In this document: piece after piece, positions 32,331 to 44,900 of the stretch
Numbering within the stretch: position 1 is the first letter of the stretch
Layout: every line of letters begins with the position of its first letter
Origin: Odontesthes bonariensis
Taxonomy: Eukaryota > Chordata > Actinopteri > Atheriniformes > Atherinopsidae
NCBI RefSeq assembly: GCF_027942865.1
Contig: NC_134529.1
Coordinates: forward strand, 23,104,467-23,168,466
Length of the DNA stretch: 64,000 bases
Direction of reading: 5' to 3'
Position numbers and translations under genes: made by a program
The notes under the pieces: model-generated
Told to the model about the DNA's origin: nothing
Seen by the model: only the letters and a program-made list of their open reading frames with translations
Databases searched by the model: none

Positions 32331-32699
32331 ATCCCTTTGCTTTCAGGAATCATCGTTGCGGAAAAGGTGGGACAAAATGGGGACGATAATATTTTCCTAA
32401 CATATAGCACTCATGATACTTGTATTTATTTTTATTTAACATAATGGATTTTAGAGAGGACTGTTGTGACATCAATGAAGTATAACGAAGGCCAATGTCG
32501 ATCCTCTTTAACTGAACAAAAACAAGATACCACAACATAAAATATTTTGAACAGTAGGCCTATGTATAATGTAAAGTATAAGATGCTATTTCCCCTGTTT
32601 TTTTTTTTTTTTTTTTTGTGGCCTTCAGGTAAGAAAGACATACTGTTATCTCAATTTTGTAATACATTTCGTTTCTTCATGTCTACCTTCCACGTATAG

Positions 32700-32830
32700 C
32701 AGGGATGTCCACATCCGGTCCTCGAGGGCCGCTGTCCTGCAGGTTTTAGATGTTTCCCTGCTTCAACACACCTGATTCAGATCAATGCATCATTAGCAGG
32801 CTTGTGCAGAACTTCACAATCTTTTGAAGA
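32700..32830. mobile_element. Fragment of a hAT-like MITE
   Basis: CAGGGATGTCCACATCCGGT followed by CCTCGAGGGCCGCTGTCCTG, then CCTGCTTCAACACACCTGAT, is the terminal text of a very common fish non-autonomous hAT-like repeat. The far end is not visible, so it is truncated. Confidence 0.65.
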
Positions 32831-33179
32831 GATCCATTTCATCTGAATCAGATGTGAAATAAATAGCCAATTATATGCTTCGCTCTTAAATCAAATTGGG
32901 ACTATTCAAAAAGAAGATAAAAGAAGACAAGCTCAGATAGAAAGTTATCTGTCAGTCTCACACCTTAAATATCATATTTGCCTTACATGAAAACTGTGAA
33001 TTGCAGAATGCACAAGTTTATGGGATGTTTTACATAAACTTAAGAAATAGCTCCACATCCATTTTACTTTGATTTCCAGATAACAGTTCTAAAAACAGTG
33101 CAACAAAAAGAAAAAAATGAATGAGGAAATATACACAGGAATAGAAGAAAGAATAAATGTGAAAGCATTAACATATCCC

Positions 33180-34335
33180 AGCCAGTTTAAGACCACCGAG
33201 GTCTCCGCCATTGACCACTGCCCAATCCACAATGGACCAAACCCTTACAGTGTCTCCCTCTGGTTGGACTGGGAGATTAGGGTGGTCCTTCTTTTTAGAG
33301 AGGGGGACCAGAGGGTGCGCTCCAGTTACATGGGGATCACACTTCTCAGCCTCTGTGGGAAATTCTATGGAGGGATATGAAGAATCCAATAGATAGATGG
33401 ACCTCAGATTCATGAGGAGCAATTCGGTTTTCATCCTGGTTGTGGAACACTGGTCACATATTTACCCGTGCAAAGATATTTGAGGGTGTATCGGAGTCTG
33501 CCCGACAAGTCTTCATGTGTTTTATAGACTTGGAGAAGGCTCACGATCATGTCCTTACTGTGTCTTGTGGGAGGTGCTCTGGAAATATGGGACATTGGTC
33601 CTCTTGTCACAGGCCATTCGGTGCCTCGGTGAAAGTTCAGTGAGAGTTTGGTTTGCATTATCAGCAGTAAGTCATTCTTATTTCTGATGTGTGTTGGACT
33701 CTGTTAGGGTTTCCCTTCTTCACCGATTCTGTTTATAACTTTTTTCTTTTTAAAGGATTTTTGGACACTTGTGGCCTTTATTGTAAATTTGCTTGACAGA
33801 AAGGGGGCAGAGAGAGAGGGGAGAACATGCAGCAAAGGGCCCGAGCTGGGATTCAAACTCAGGCTGGCTACGTTGAAGAATTTTAGCCATCGTATGTATT
33901 CATAACTTTTATTAACAGAGTTTCTTGGTGCAGCCAAGGGCTTGGGGGTCTCCAGTTTGGTTGGGGCTTTGGATTGCTTCTTTCCTTTTTGTGGATGGTA
34001 TAGTCCTGTTAGCAGATATCTACAACAGTCCCTGGAGTGGTTTGCAGCCAAACGTGAAGAAGCCAGGATGAGAATGAACACCTCCAAGTCTGAAGCCATG
34101 GTCCTCAGTCGGAAATGGTGGAACTTCCTTTGAGAATGAGACTGCAAATACAAGCATCCAAAATTAACTTTCTTTGAGGGGAGCCAGGTTTCACAGATAG
34201 GGTGAGAAGCTCGGTTGTCCAGGAGGTTTCGAAGTAGAGTCTCTGGTAATCCGCATGAAAAGGAGCCACTGGAGCTGGTTCAGGCATCTGGTAAGAGTGA
34301 CTTCAATACGCCTCCCAGGGGAGGTGTTTTGGACA
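33180..34335 (+). mobile_element. Decayed LINE (non-LTR retrotransposon), reverse-transcriptase and C-terminal pieces
   Basis: Plus-strand fragments occur in the right order for a fish LINE ORF2: FIDLEKAHDHV near 33521 (RT motif with FxDLxKAxD), MNTSKSEAMVLSRK near 34075, and HLVRVTSIRLPGEVFWTR near 34285. The YADD-box segment is lost and frames shift repeatedly. A SINE interrupts it at about 33735-33885. The clade is not assigned. Confidence 0.75.
33735..33885 (-). mobile_element. tRNA-derived SINE nested in the LINE
   Basis: The plus strand reads GGGGGCAGAGAGAGAGGGGA, ACATGCAGCAAAGGGCCCGA, then GGGATTCAAACTC (reverse complement of a decayed box B). It is the same family as the copy at 19.5 kb, in the same orientation. 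Confidence 0.7.
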
Positions 34336-34663
34336 CGTGTTTTAAAGTCACCATCATTGAAAGCTTTTAACCTTCTTAAGATTTCTATGAGGTGTTGTTT
34401 TCTAGGTTTCATGACATATTATGAGTATATTCAGTCATCAATGCTACGGATGACATTTGTGTCTTAAATCTCCAGAGCAGCAACTATAACCTCAGAAAGG
34501 AGAGGTCAGATTCATGTCCTACATAAGCTTTTATAAGGAACCAATCCCGATTACTCTGAGGTAGGGGCTTGCAGAACTGAATAAACAAAAAAGCTGGCAA
34601 CCATCAAGAAGTTAGCCTCTTGCGTCTTGTGTTGCGTCTTGCGTCACCGACCATAAATCAGGC

Positions 34664-35241
34664 TTAAAGTGATAGTCCGGAGTAGATTCAACCTGGGGTC
34701 ATTTGAACCGTGATATCCAGCCAAGTAGCCCACCCGAAGTTTTTTCAATATTGGCTGAACATCAGCTGAGTTACTGAGTTATCCCGAATAGCTTCGTACA
34801 AGGGTTAATGGAACCTGGCAGTATCTCCAAAATTACCACACTAAAATCACATGCCATGACACCAAACTTCTACAGTAGTACAAATATGGTCTGTACTCAC
34901 AAAACGATGCATTTGGAAGTTTGAAAATACTCCAGGAGTTTATTATTATCAACACAAGCCTGATAGTTTCTCTGCTGCTAAAGCTGCGTCGACGTCACTT
35001 CTGGGAGCTGGGAGCTTCAAAGTAAGATGAGGGTTGATCTACTACTGTAGACAACAAAGTATATGCTATATTCTACATGGTTTTTTATGAATTTTTATGT
35101 TGTAGAGTTGTGAATTTATTTTATCAATGGAGAAATTGAGCAGCCTTGCTTTGTTATCGAAAAAACTTCGGGTGGGCTACTTGGCTGGATATCACGGTTC
35201 AAATGACCCCAGGTTGAATCTACTCCGGACTATCACTTTAA
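34664..35241. mobile_element. TTAA-flanked MITE with about 80-bp terminal inverted repeats
   Basis: The left arm from 34668 (AGTGATAGTCCGGAGTAGAT onward) and the right arm ending at 35237 are reverse complements over about 80 bases with no visible mismatch until the inner end (TTTTTTCAATA against TTTTTTCGATA). Both edges carry TTAA. The 400-bp centre has no transposase. The near-identical arms suggest a young insertion or arm-to-arm gene conversion. Confidence 0.85.
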
Positions 35242-35900
35242 GCTTTGTGGGGAAGATAGCTGAAACAAGGCAGAGAGAGGAGCCAAGGCTCTCTCCGAAG
35301 AAAGTCACGATAACCCAGAGCTGGTAGAGAAGCTAGTCAACTTAGTTTCGCTGGCTCAAGACTGTGGGAGCCACACGCTTGGAATAGAACTAGCTGGGAG
35401 GTTGCTTGGCAGTGAGCTTTGGAGTTCCTGAACTAGCTCTTGGGTTAACAAGTCGGGATCCCCAAGGCCTTGGAAGCCCGGAGTTAGCTGAGCAAGCACT
35501 CCTAAATGCTCAACTGGGAACTCAGGCAAATGACTGACCGCCCATTCATAGTCAAACGAGCAGCTTCTAGAAGATGGATCCCCATGGCCCGGAGATCAAG
35601 GCTCATTTCACCGAATGGTAGTGCTCTGTTGGGACCTCGTGATCCAGCCAAGCTAGCAGTCAAATGAGCTGTCACCCTCTAGTGGAACTCTTGGCTAGGA
35701 ACCTGCGAGTTAGCCAGCTGGGAGCCCAGAGTTAGGTCTACTTGCCTCCTGAGCCAGGAGCTTGCTCACTGCGGCTCTTAGCTGGCAACCAGTGCCTCTC
35801 TCTGTCCTTGAAAGTTTAGCATCTTCCTCTTGATTGCTGTCTGGCTAAAACAATTATGGATGAATTGGTCCCATGTTGGAAGTGCTAAACAGTGAATAAG
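35242..35900. other. Unclassified stretch, probably repeat-derived
   Basis: About 650 bases without a gene. Words such as CTAGCTGGGAG, AGTTAGC and GCTAGC recur irregularly, which looks like a decayed internally repetitive sequence. I cannot name a family. Confidence 0.4.
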
Positions 35901-35924
35901 GGAAAACAGAGTCAGAGGGAACAG

Positions 35925-36424
35925 TTAACTCTTTCGGTGCCATTGATGTCTATAGACGTCAATTTAAAAAAAAAAACGTTCACTGCCAAAGACGTCTATA
36001 GACGTCAATTGCGTTTTTTAATGGAGCGGGCGGGGGGACAATCTAGCGGAGTTCGTCACTAAATCTTAGGCTTGTAAACACTAAACAGAGAATATACTGG
36101 CAAAATTACCCGCTAGGTGGCAGCAGTGCCACTATGCACAAAAAAAAAAAAGAGCTCGTTTTCTCCATTTTTTGGGTCAAACAGCTGTTTTTGGTGAAAC
36201 CAACCTATGTTCTACTGTCTATTACTAAAAGACTGAAAATGGTAGAAACAAACTTTTTTTCCTGATCAAAGAAGAGAGTCTACTCTTTCTTTTGGTAATT
36301 TTGGTGTGTACATAGTCATAAGACACACTTTTCTGTGGGTCTTGGAAAATTAGTCAAAATACTGAAAAACACTTGGCAGTATGGGTGGCTCTGAACTGAA
36401 AATGGCTGGCAGCCAATGAGTTAA
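35925..36424. mobile_element. TTAA-flanked MITE, 500 bp
   Basis: Starts TTAACTCTTTCGGTGCCATT and ends, as reverse complement, TTAACTCATTGGCTGCCA. Near the left end the palindromic word GACGTCTATAGACGTC occurs intact at 35989-36004 and in a one-base variant (GATGTCTATAGACGTC) at 35945-35960. TTAA targets suggest piggyBac-type mobilisation. There is no coding capacity. Confidence 0.75.
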
Positions 36425-36489
36425 GATCAACTGTCAGCTGCTGGTGGTTGGAGTTGTAGAAGGACATATTCATAACTTTCCATTCACTG

Positions 36490-37300
36490 AATGAGGAAAA
36501 AAGTCCTGAGTTTTTTGTTTAACCACCTTCATTCCTCACTAAACATACTTAATGCTCAATTCCCCTCTCTTCCAAGTAAATATTCAGCTGTCTTGGAGCA
36601 GTGTGGGCCCATCTCCTTGTCCTCCCTGTCCAGGGTGGTTAATCTTTCACAGCCCACAAATTGCCCTTCTGACTGCATCCCCTCTCGACTTCTTGAGGAA
36701 GTCTTTGACACTGTTGGACCATGTATTCTGTCCTTGATGAATACCAGTCTTGTCTCTGACTGTGTTGCAGCTGCCTTTAAATATGCTGATGTGCAGCCCT
36801 TGTTAAAAAGGGAGAACCTTGATCACTCTGTCCTTTCTAATTCCAGGTCCGTCTTTGCTCTTTTTGCCTAAGTTCTGGGAAAAGTTTTACTCGGCTACAA
36901 ATATTTTTGTCAATCATCATGTATATGAAAAATTCCAGTCTGGTTTCAAGCCTAGTTACAGCACCTCTTTTAGTTTTTACTGATTTGATTTAAAGTTTCA
37001 CTTCTAGAGACACTGCCATCCAGGTGCTCTTGGAACTAACAGCTGCATTTTACAGGGTCGACCATTCCATCCTCTTATTGTCATGGTTGGAAAATTATGT
37101 AGGAATAAAAGGTGTTGTACTCAGGTGGTTTCAGTCCTACATATCAGACACGAGTTTCTCAGTCTACCTGTCTGGTTACTCATCTGAAACAGCCCATCTG
37201 ACCTGTATTGTCCCTCAAAGTTCTGTGTTGTACCCCATGCTCTTCTCTTCGCATTTGCTGCAACTACTGCTTGTTTGTCTGAATGACATATAAGTCATGC
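36490..37300 (+). mobile_element. Decayed CR1/L2-type LINE, reverse-transcriptase part
   Basis: Frames on the plus strand read CPSDCIPSRLLEEVFDTVGP near 36660, then LLELTAAFYRVDHSILLLSW near 37027 and LENYVGIKGVVLRWFQSYIS near 37093, the typical order in fish L2/CR1-like reverse transcriptases (LDLTAAFDTVDH, RLxxxxGIxGxxLxWFxSYLxxR). Stops and frameshifts break it. Remnant 3' text may continue to about 37830. Confidence 0.75.
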
Positions 37301-37830
37301 ATGAGCTCAAACTCTCTGTAGCTAAAAGAAAATAAGACTGAGGTTGTAGTCTTATGAAAATCCTGAACTTCTTGATATAGGCACTCTTTGTCTGTTTGGT
37401 TGTAATATTCAATCTTCTGTGAAGAATCTTGTGTATAATTGATGTATAATTTGATAGTGCTTTTGAACTGGACAAGTAGATCTCTTCTGTTGTCAGATCC
37501 AGTTTCTTTCAGTTTAGAGTCATAGCAAAAGTAAAGGACCATCTCTTCCCGAACAATTTGGAGAAGGTGATCCATGCTTTCATAACCGCTGTGCTGCCAC
37601 AGCTTACTTCTTTATATCAAGCAAATAACATCATTATAAAAGACCCATGTCTTTTTCTCAATTTTCCTTTTGAGTTTCGCAATTTTATCTTGCCAGGTAG
37701 CTTTACTTCGACTTTTATTATGTATTATTTATTGTATTTTATGTTTTTTGTGTTCTTATTCTGTGAAGAACTTTGATCAACCTCGGCTGCTTTTAAATGT
37801 GCTGTGTAAATAAAGATGACTTGACTTGAT

Positions 37831-38870
37831 TTGGCTTTTGTTGTTGTGGCAAGAAATCCTAAAAATGTACATATCTGAGGAACACAGATGAGTTTTTAGA
37901 GAGATTAATAATTGCATGTATGGGACTTTAATTAATTTTTCACATTTCTTTCTCCAAATATTTACATTTTTAAACACATTTTTTTTTTACCAGGAAAATA
38001 CAGTTTTCTGTAGAGAATTCTTTTTTACGATATTTGATTTGTTGATTTTAATACATCTGTCTCCCCTTCTTATTTTTCATGTAGCTTTTGCCATTTCTCT
38101 ATGACTTTTGTCCCATTTTAAAAACAAATAAATTGCTTGTGAAATTAAACCAATTGGTGAATAATGAATAACAAAAAGTTCAAAATGAATAAATTGAATA
38201 TCATGAAAAGTAATCCCAAAATACATAAAACACTATTTAAATGGAGCATTAATACCTGTACATTTGTAAAAAAAAAAAAAAAATCTATAAACAAATAAAC
38301 GCCTATTAGATTGTATATTGTTTTGTCTATCTTAGAATTATTACATTTATTTTGAAATTATTTATCATCTTTAGTCCTCTTCATTGCATAGACAATAACT
38401 AGAACATCGGTTTAGAATGTTATGAAGTTCTCTCGATACAGCTTTGAAAATCAAAAGACATTTTGCAGTGACTGCGATTCTTGTAGAACCAGGTTTAACT
38501 GACACTGACATTCAATTTTAGGGCATTGTTTATGGATTATCCTGTGGAAAGCAAAACATATTTCACTCAATATTGGGGATGCGTTCGAGTGTTTGTCTGA
38601 GCAGTTGCTCCTTACTGCCTCCCTGAGGAGGAACAGAATAAACAGTCAAGTGAATTCATGAAGCGCTCCTCAGTGCGCTCACTTCTGCTCCACTGTGCCA
38701 CTGTTACCACTCCATCTCTTTATGTAGTCTCCAGCCTTTCACTTTACGATCATTTTCATTTAGAACATGAGTTGCCATCATTTGCTGTTTTTCGCCGGAG
38801 CTTTGGCCTGGTTGAATAAAAATGCCCCCTGCCTTTGTTCGGATATCTTTTTAAATATTTACAAGTTGTC
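37831..38870. promoter_or_regulatory. AT-rich intergenic DNA and upstream region of kif26b
   Basis: I recognise no gene. 37.83-38.45 kb is very AT-rich. The last 300 bases before the first kif26b codon are more balanced and should hold the 5'UTR and promoter, but no clear TATA box or CpG cluster marks the start site. Confidence 0.4.
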
Positions 38871-38930
38871 ATGTCATCTGTGACTGGAAGAGGGGAAAGA
38901 TTTGCTGCTTCGATCCGGGGAGCCCACAGG
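38871..38930 (+). CDS. kif26b: kif26b exon 1 (start codon)
   Basis: Twenty codons in phase 0 ending CACAGG|GTAAGT. The match of [17 protein letters not shown] to the human KIF26B N-terminus fixes the start and argues against KIF26A. The next exon begins ISEVDHH, aligned to human VNEVCSP. Confidence 0.8.
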
Positions 38931-41900
38931 GTAAGTCAGATTTATACATTATGCGCCAAATGTATTCTTATGTAGAAAGGCTTTTATCGTCTGTGGATTT
39001 TAATTTCGAGAAACCCAATGTTACATGGAAGAAAAAAAATAAAAACAAAAAAAAAACATTAGGGTGTGGTTATAGTTTCCCACGTCGATTTATATCTAAT
39101 TTCCCTTGCCAAAGCCCACATACATCCTCTTTATCGTGATTTATTCCTCAGATCTCAGAAGTGGATCATCACTGTGAGTCCGTCGGCTCTACGGAGACCA
39201 AAGGAAGAGACTGCCAACCCAAGGAGCGCCTCACTCCCGAGGGCGCCGGAGGGTCCGGGGGCGACCCACAGCGGAATATGTATCAGAGAGCAGACGATGT
39301 CCCGTCCTATAACTCCCTCCCGGGGTCTGTGGGGGACCGCATCAGGAGCACCATGTCTTTTGGAAGTGGCACTTTATGTAGAGGCTCCGCGAATTCTGTC
39401 TTTGGGAGGTCCGACCGGAAAGTTGCGTGTTGCGACAAGTGCTCAGCGACCCTTGTTGCTCTGAAGAAACAAGCTCTGAGCCTGGCTGTCCACCATCACT
39501 TCTCCTGCAAGGTCAGTGACAAATTAATGCTCTGATGGAGAGGAGGCTCGTGCGGGGTGCATGCAGTGGGTCACGAATGGTTACTTTTCGGCTGATTATG
39601 AGGATAAAATAAGATGTGTTACGGCTGAGTGGACCAAATGCAATTGAAATAATCCCATCCGACTTCTCAGCATGCAGTATAGGCTGAAGGGTAGCTGTTG
39701 AAAGAAAGAAAGAAAACATATAAGCCACCACAACTAAGTATAATTAGATAAAAAAAAGTGTACATTTAATGGAAAAAAGCCTGCTTTTATATGGTAAATG
39801 TCTAAATAATGTGAAATAGCGATCGAATCAGATAAACCACCATTTTTAATCCATTAATTTATTAAAAACTGGCTTCTGCCACTTAAACAAGAATATTTGA
39901 TGACTTTTGTGGTCTTTTATTGTTTATTGACAGTGTGTTGGGTTTTGAATTAGCAAAATAGTCAATGCAGATATTTTCATGTTTTTATTACATTTGGACA
40001 TGAAACAGGCCAAACAATCAACGAAAGGAAAGAAAAATCTGAGTAATCTTTTGTCTCAGCCCAGAGACAGACATCAACAAAACTGATACTGTTTACCCAT
40101 TTTCTGCCAACTGTCATACATTCGAGGCATTAAACTGGTATTCTAATCCTCACGTGGCCACATCAGTCTCACTATAGCTCCTTTTTAGAACAGTGCACAT
40201 CTATACATTCAACATCCATCATTCAGACCCCAATCGACAAAGTAAACCAGTGACATTCCTGTGGGAGTGGTTTTAAATGGGCATGAATATTTCATTGCAA
40301 CATTTCTGTGTCATATTTGGTCCTCTCTGCTGAGGAAAGGCTATTTATTTTTGTCTTAAGTGGGATGGGCCAGGGCCACCAACATGTTTTTAGTGAGGGA
40401 CCACAGTGCAAGAGAGAGATGAGACACTGAAATCTGATAAGCCAGTTAGCTCCTTTCAGGTTTATTGATCTGAGAGGGATTTCTCAAAAACACCATGACT
40501 CTATGACATCCTTTTCTTTTCGCCTTTATGGGCGAGTTAACATGGAGCACCCATTTATTTGTGCAACTACTATAGCACTTTACGCTTCAAAATATGTGAT
40601 CAGTTGTTTTTTATGAAAAGGGAGTCATCTAACCTGAAAATGCAAGTGCCAGGTGCTAGAACTCATTTAGTTTATCTGTTTGTCATAGAATATCAGAACA
40701 CACATTATGGAATAAGTGCATTCAGTATTTGCTGTTGCATCATTTTCGGAATTTGAATGACTTTGTCTTGTTTAACGGTTGAGAGATACAGTATTCCTCT
40801 TGGGGAAAGCGGGGCATTGGCAGCATGCAGGAAGCTTGCAGCATAGGCAGGGAGTAGGGCAGCGAGGGAGGGACTGCGTGCTGGATGTTGGTTTGTGAGT
40901 GTCTTTGTCAGGATGAAAAGCGAGATGATTGTTGATTTTGTGTTGTTAGATTTGACAGCTGGCATCCAGGCTGAGAGCTCGGATGTCAACATGTTTTAAG
41001 CAGAATTATTTCAACCTTTTCCACACCTGCTGTTGTCACAGTTTTCAATATTACATTTGCCCTGTTCCATCCAGATAACAAGTGGCATAATTATACTAAA
41101 TGCTAACACTGAGTGACTGCTCCCATCACTCATAAGAAAAAACACACACACATTGTTGCCCTGTTTAATCAACATAATATCTTTCACAGCACCTCACTGA
41201 TAAAGAATAGTAATTTGACAGTTTTTCCAAGATTGTATGATGAATTGAGTTTCATGGCAAGTTTGATCTATCTAAAAAAAAAAAAAAAAAAGGAAAAGAA
41301 AAAGAAAAGAAAAAAGATTACAGTGAAATGCCAAGTGTACATAAATGGAAAATTTGAAAACTGCAAATAGGTTTTGGAATTTATTGAAACATGCCCATAG
41401 ATAAATGGAAATGTATTATTTGAGGCAAAAACTGAGTTAATACAATTCTAACGAGCTTAAAAGTAAATATGCCAAAACAAATTCATCTTAGACTTTCTTG
41501 TAATTTTGTTTAAGTATTCAGGAATAGTTCTCCAGGCTTCTTGAAGGACATTCCAAAGCTTTTCTTTGGATGTTGGATGCCTTTCGTTCCATTTTCTGTC
41601 AAGATGATTCCACACTGCTTCAACAATGTTGATGTTTTGGACTCCAGGGAGGATTCATCACTCAATAAGACCTGTTGCCACTGATTTTCAGTCCAGTACT
41701 TGTGTCACTTGGCATACCTCAGCCTTTTCTCCCTGTTTTCCTTCCTTAAGAATGACTTCTTGACAGCAACCCTTTCCTTGGGACCATTTCTAATGAGGTG
41801 TCAGTAAACAATCCATGGATCAAGATATGGTCCAGATGCATATCTTATGTCTTATGTTAGGTCTATGATGGATTTATTACAATTTTTTTTAGTACATTCC

Positions 41901-44900
41901 TTTAATATATAGTTTATGTACTTTAATAGTTTTTTAGGCCTACCACTTCTTCTTTTGTCCTGTACTTCTAAAGTTTTCTCAAATCTTTTAAGGACACACT
42001 GCACACCATACTGTGATATTGCAAGTTTTCAAGTAATAATCTTTGAGGATCACCTTGTTGGAACAAAAATACAACTTTACGCATCTCAAATGAACAAAGT
42101 GCCTAAAGATACAATTTAGAATTGTTTTACTGCTATATGGTCTGTTGTATGTAAACACAACTCTGGTTCATTCCTTGAATGAAATGCATGCTTATGTCTG
42201 TGGATAATTATGTTTATATTTCATAGGTCAATATTGGGTGGCTTAGCAAATAAACAAACAAAAATAATGGTACAAGATGGTTCTCCTTCCAAAAATGGCC
42301 CAATGGGACATTTCGTAAATGCAAATCACATAATTGCCTAAGTGGTCATGTAAACTGTCAAAATGACATCCATTATTGTGGCAGTAGTATAAAACCAAGA
42401 ATGTATGTTAGTCCTAACCTTGATGGGTTTTAACCCCTAAGCAAGAGATGCTAATGCTCAAACCCAACCAGGAAGTGACAAACTGTTGTCATGACTTGTT
42501 TGTTAGACGTGTTACAAAAACAGCCAGAAACATGTCCATTGAGGTGAAAATGTCATTGTAAAAAGAATGTATTTCAGCCCTAACTATTAGACATAGACGT
42601 CCTAATGAAACACTGTTAAAGTCATGCTGGGTGGTATGAGGAGTATACACAATTCATGTTCATCTGTATGAATACAAAATATTTGACAATATCATGTTTT
42701 TCTGTGAGACTGGGCTGGAGAGTAGGGGCCTCACAGGCTAGGCATTCTCCAGTTTTTCATTTTAAGAATAATTTCTGCTCTCATTTTCACATATTCTGCA
42801 GGACACAAGCGACCTGTCAGCATTTCTTCATGACAATCTTCGTGTCCATAGTCGTATCAACACGGAGTCCAGGGAAAGAGAAAGGGAGCCGGGCCAGTGC
42901 GGAGCTTGTGGTGCCAATGTGAACCAGCTCAAACAGGAGGCCATCCACTTGGCTCTGAGTCGCGGTCAGTCATTAGCCAAGCCTCCTTTTGGAGCCAGCT
43001 TCAGCAGTGGCACTGTGCTGGGACAAAGTGAGACAAAGCATGGAGAGAGGGCTGTGCATCAACCACGCAGTCAAACCCACAGTCCTCACATGCCGGGAAG
43101 CCCCAAGACACCTCAGAGGACCCCCCAAACCCTCAGAAGACGGGGCCCCAAGCTTCCCAATCCCGACATGGACCGCTGGGTAGAGGAGCAGCAGCAGCTG
43201 GTGGCTTCTAAGTCTGTATCAAAAACAGAAGGTGTCGCCATAAATTCTTACCAGCAGGTACCCCTAAAAGCCTTCTCTTAGCATTAAACCACATATAACA
43301 CATTCCCTGGTGAGCATCCTCCTTTTAATGAGCTATATGGATAATGTATACGAGTGCACATGTCAGCAAGCCAATGATTCATAGTCCTAATCAGAGCCTA
43401 TTTCGATCCCATGGCTGAGCACGTTCTTTAGAAGTACTTTTGCTAATGGAATGAAATTGGGTCATGATTTACCCGTCATAAAAGCTAGCCAGTCAAAAAG
43501 CACTTGTGATCAATAGGGGGACAGCCATATTTAAAATTGCAGCTGGTGAAATATGCATTACTGTGATGGAAGTCAACGCAGATTGAGCCCACCCCTCCCC
43601 AGTCCTCAGTGAACAAAGGTTATAGCTCAACTGAATAAGGGGATTGTGGAAGGGGATGTTTTTTCTTATCTTATCCAGAGCTGCACGGTGGTGTGGTGGT
43701 TAGCACCATTGCCTCACAGCGAGAGGGTTCCGGGTTTAATTCCCAGCTTGGGCCTTTCTGTGTGGAGTTTGCATGCTGCTTGTTCTCCCCTGGGTATTCT
43801 GGCTACCTCCCACTGTCCAAAAGGTTGGATTAGGTTGATTGGTGACTCAAAATTGTCTTTATGAGTGAGTGTGAGTATATGGTTGTTTGTCTCTGTGTGG
43901 CCCTGTGATGACCTGGCGACCTATCCAGCAGCAACATGTTGTGCTTCTGTGACTTCATGACACATATATGTGAATATAGATGTTTGTGTATTCTGCATTC
44001 TGCATTATGCATGAGATAAGGTTGAGAACTATTCATTATCTGGGAGTGTCGCAATATACTGATACTGACAAAAAGATTAAATATCTTATTTTTTTAAAAC
44101 TATACCGTACATATGGTAGTATCATGATTTCCTCTAAGTTGACAAAATTACTGACTGAATATATACACACATACATATATACATGTATACATACATATGC
44201 AGACACACACACATGTATATATTTATATATATTTATATTTATGCAGATTTTTAGAGTTTACTAACTAGTTTACCAACTACCTCCTATATTAAGTGTAATT
44301 AAATTGGAAAAAAAAGGAAAGACAAAATACTAAAAAGACAAGGTGGATTTGTCTCAAAGTTTGTCTGAAAGTGCTTTTGATACGGTATGAATATTGTTAT
44401 CGCGACTGCTTTTGGCCATGATAATCTTGTTGAGAAAATCTGACATTCTGACAACCCTTTTTTAAAAACAGTTAAAAAACCCATTGTAGATCAATCATCT
44501 ACAGTATAAGATATCATCAGACAGACAATGCTGAACCGCATAAAGAATTTCTTACAATAAAATGGCTTTATGGTAGAAGAGTCCAGGGTGCAGGACTGGC
44601 CTTCCTACAGTACTGACCTTTCACGAATTGAAAATATTTGGAGCATCATGAAAATACAAAACAGGACTATTAGACAAAAATGGGTCTACATTCCTCTCCT
44701 AAAGATATAGCAACCGTTCTCCTCAGTTCCCAGGAGTTTAAAGACTGTTGTTCAAAGAAGAGAAGATGCCACACATTGGTAAACATGGCTCTGTCCCAAC
44801 TTTTTTGAGACTTAATCAAAATCAAGGTGAGCTGATATTTTTAGTATATGTGCATATTATAGTAAAATATTTTATATTACAAATTTTTTGCAAGTCATTT

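Noticed and set aside
36491..36871. 126-codon ORF that might be a gene
   Set aside because: It matches a CR1/L2-type LINE reverse-transcriptase segment and is broken downstream.
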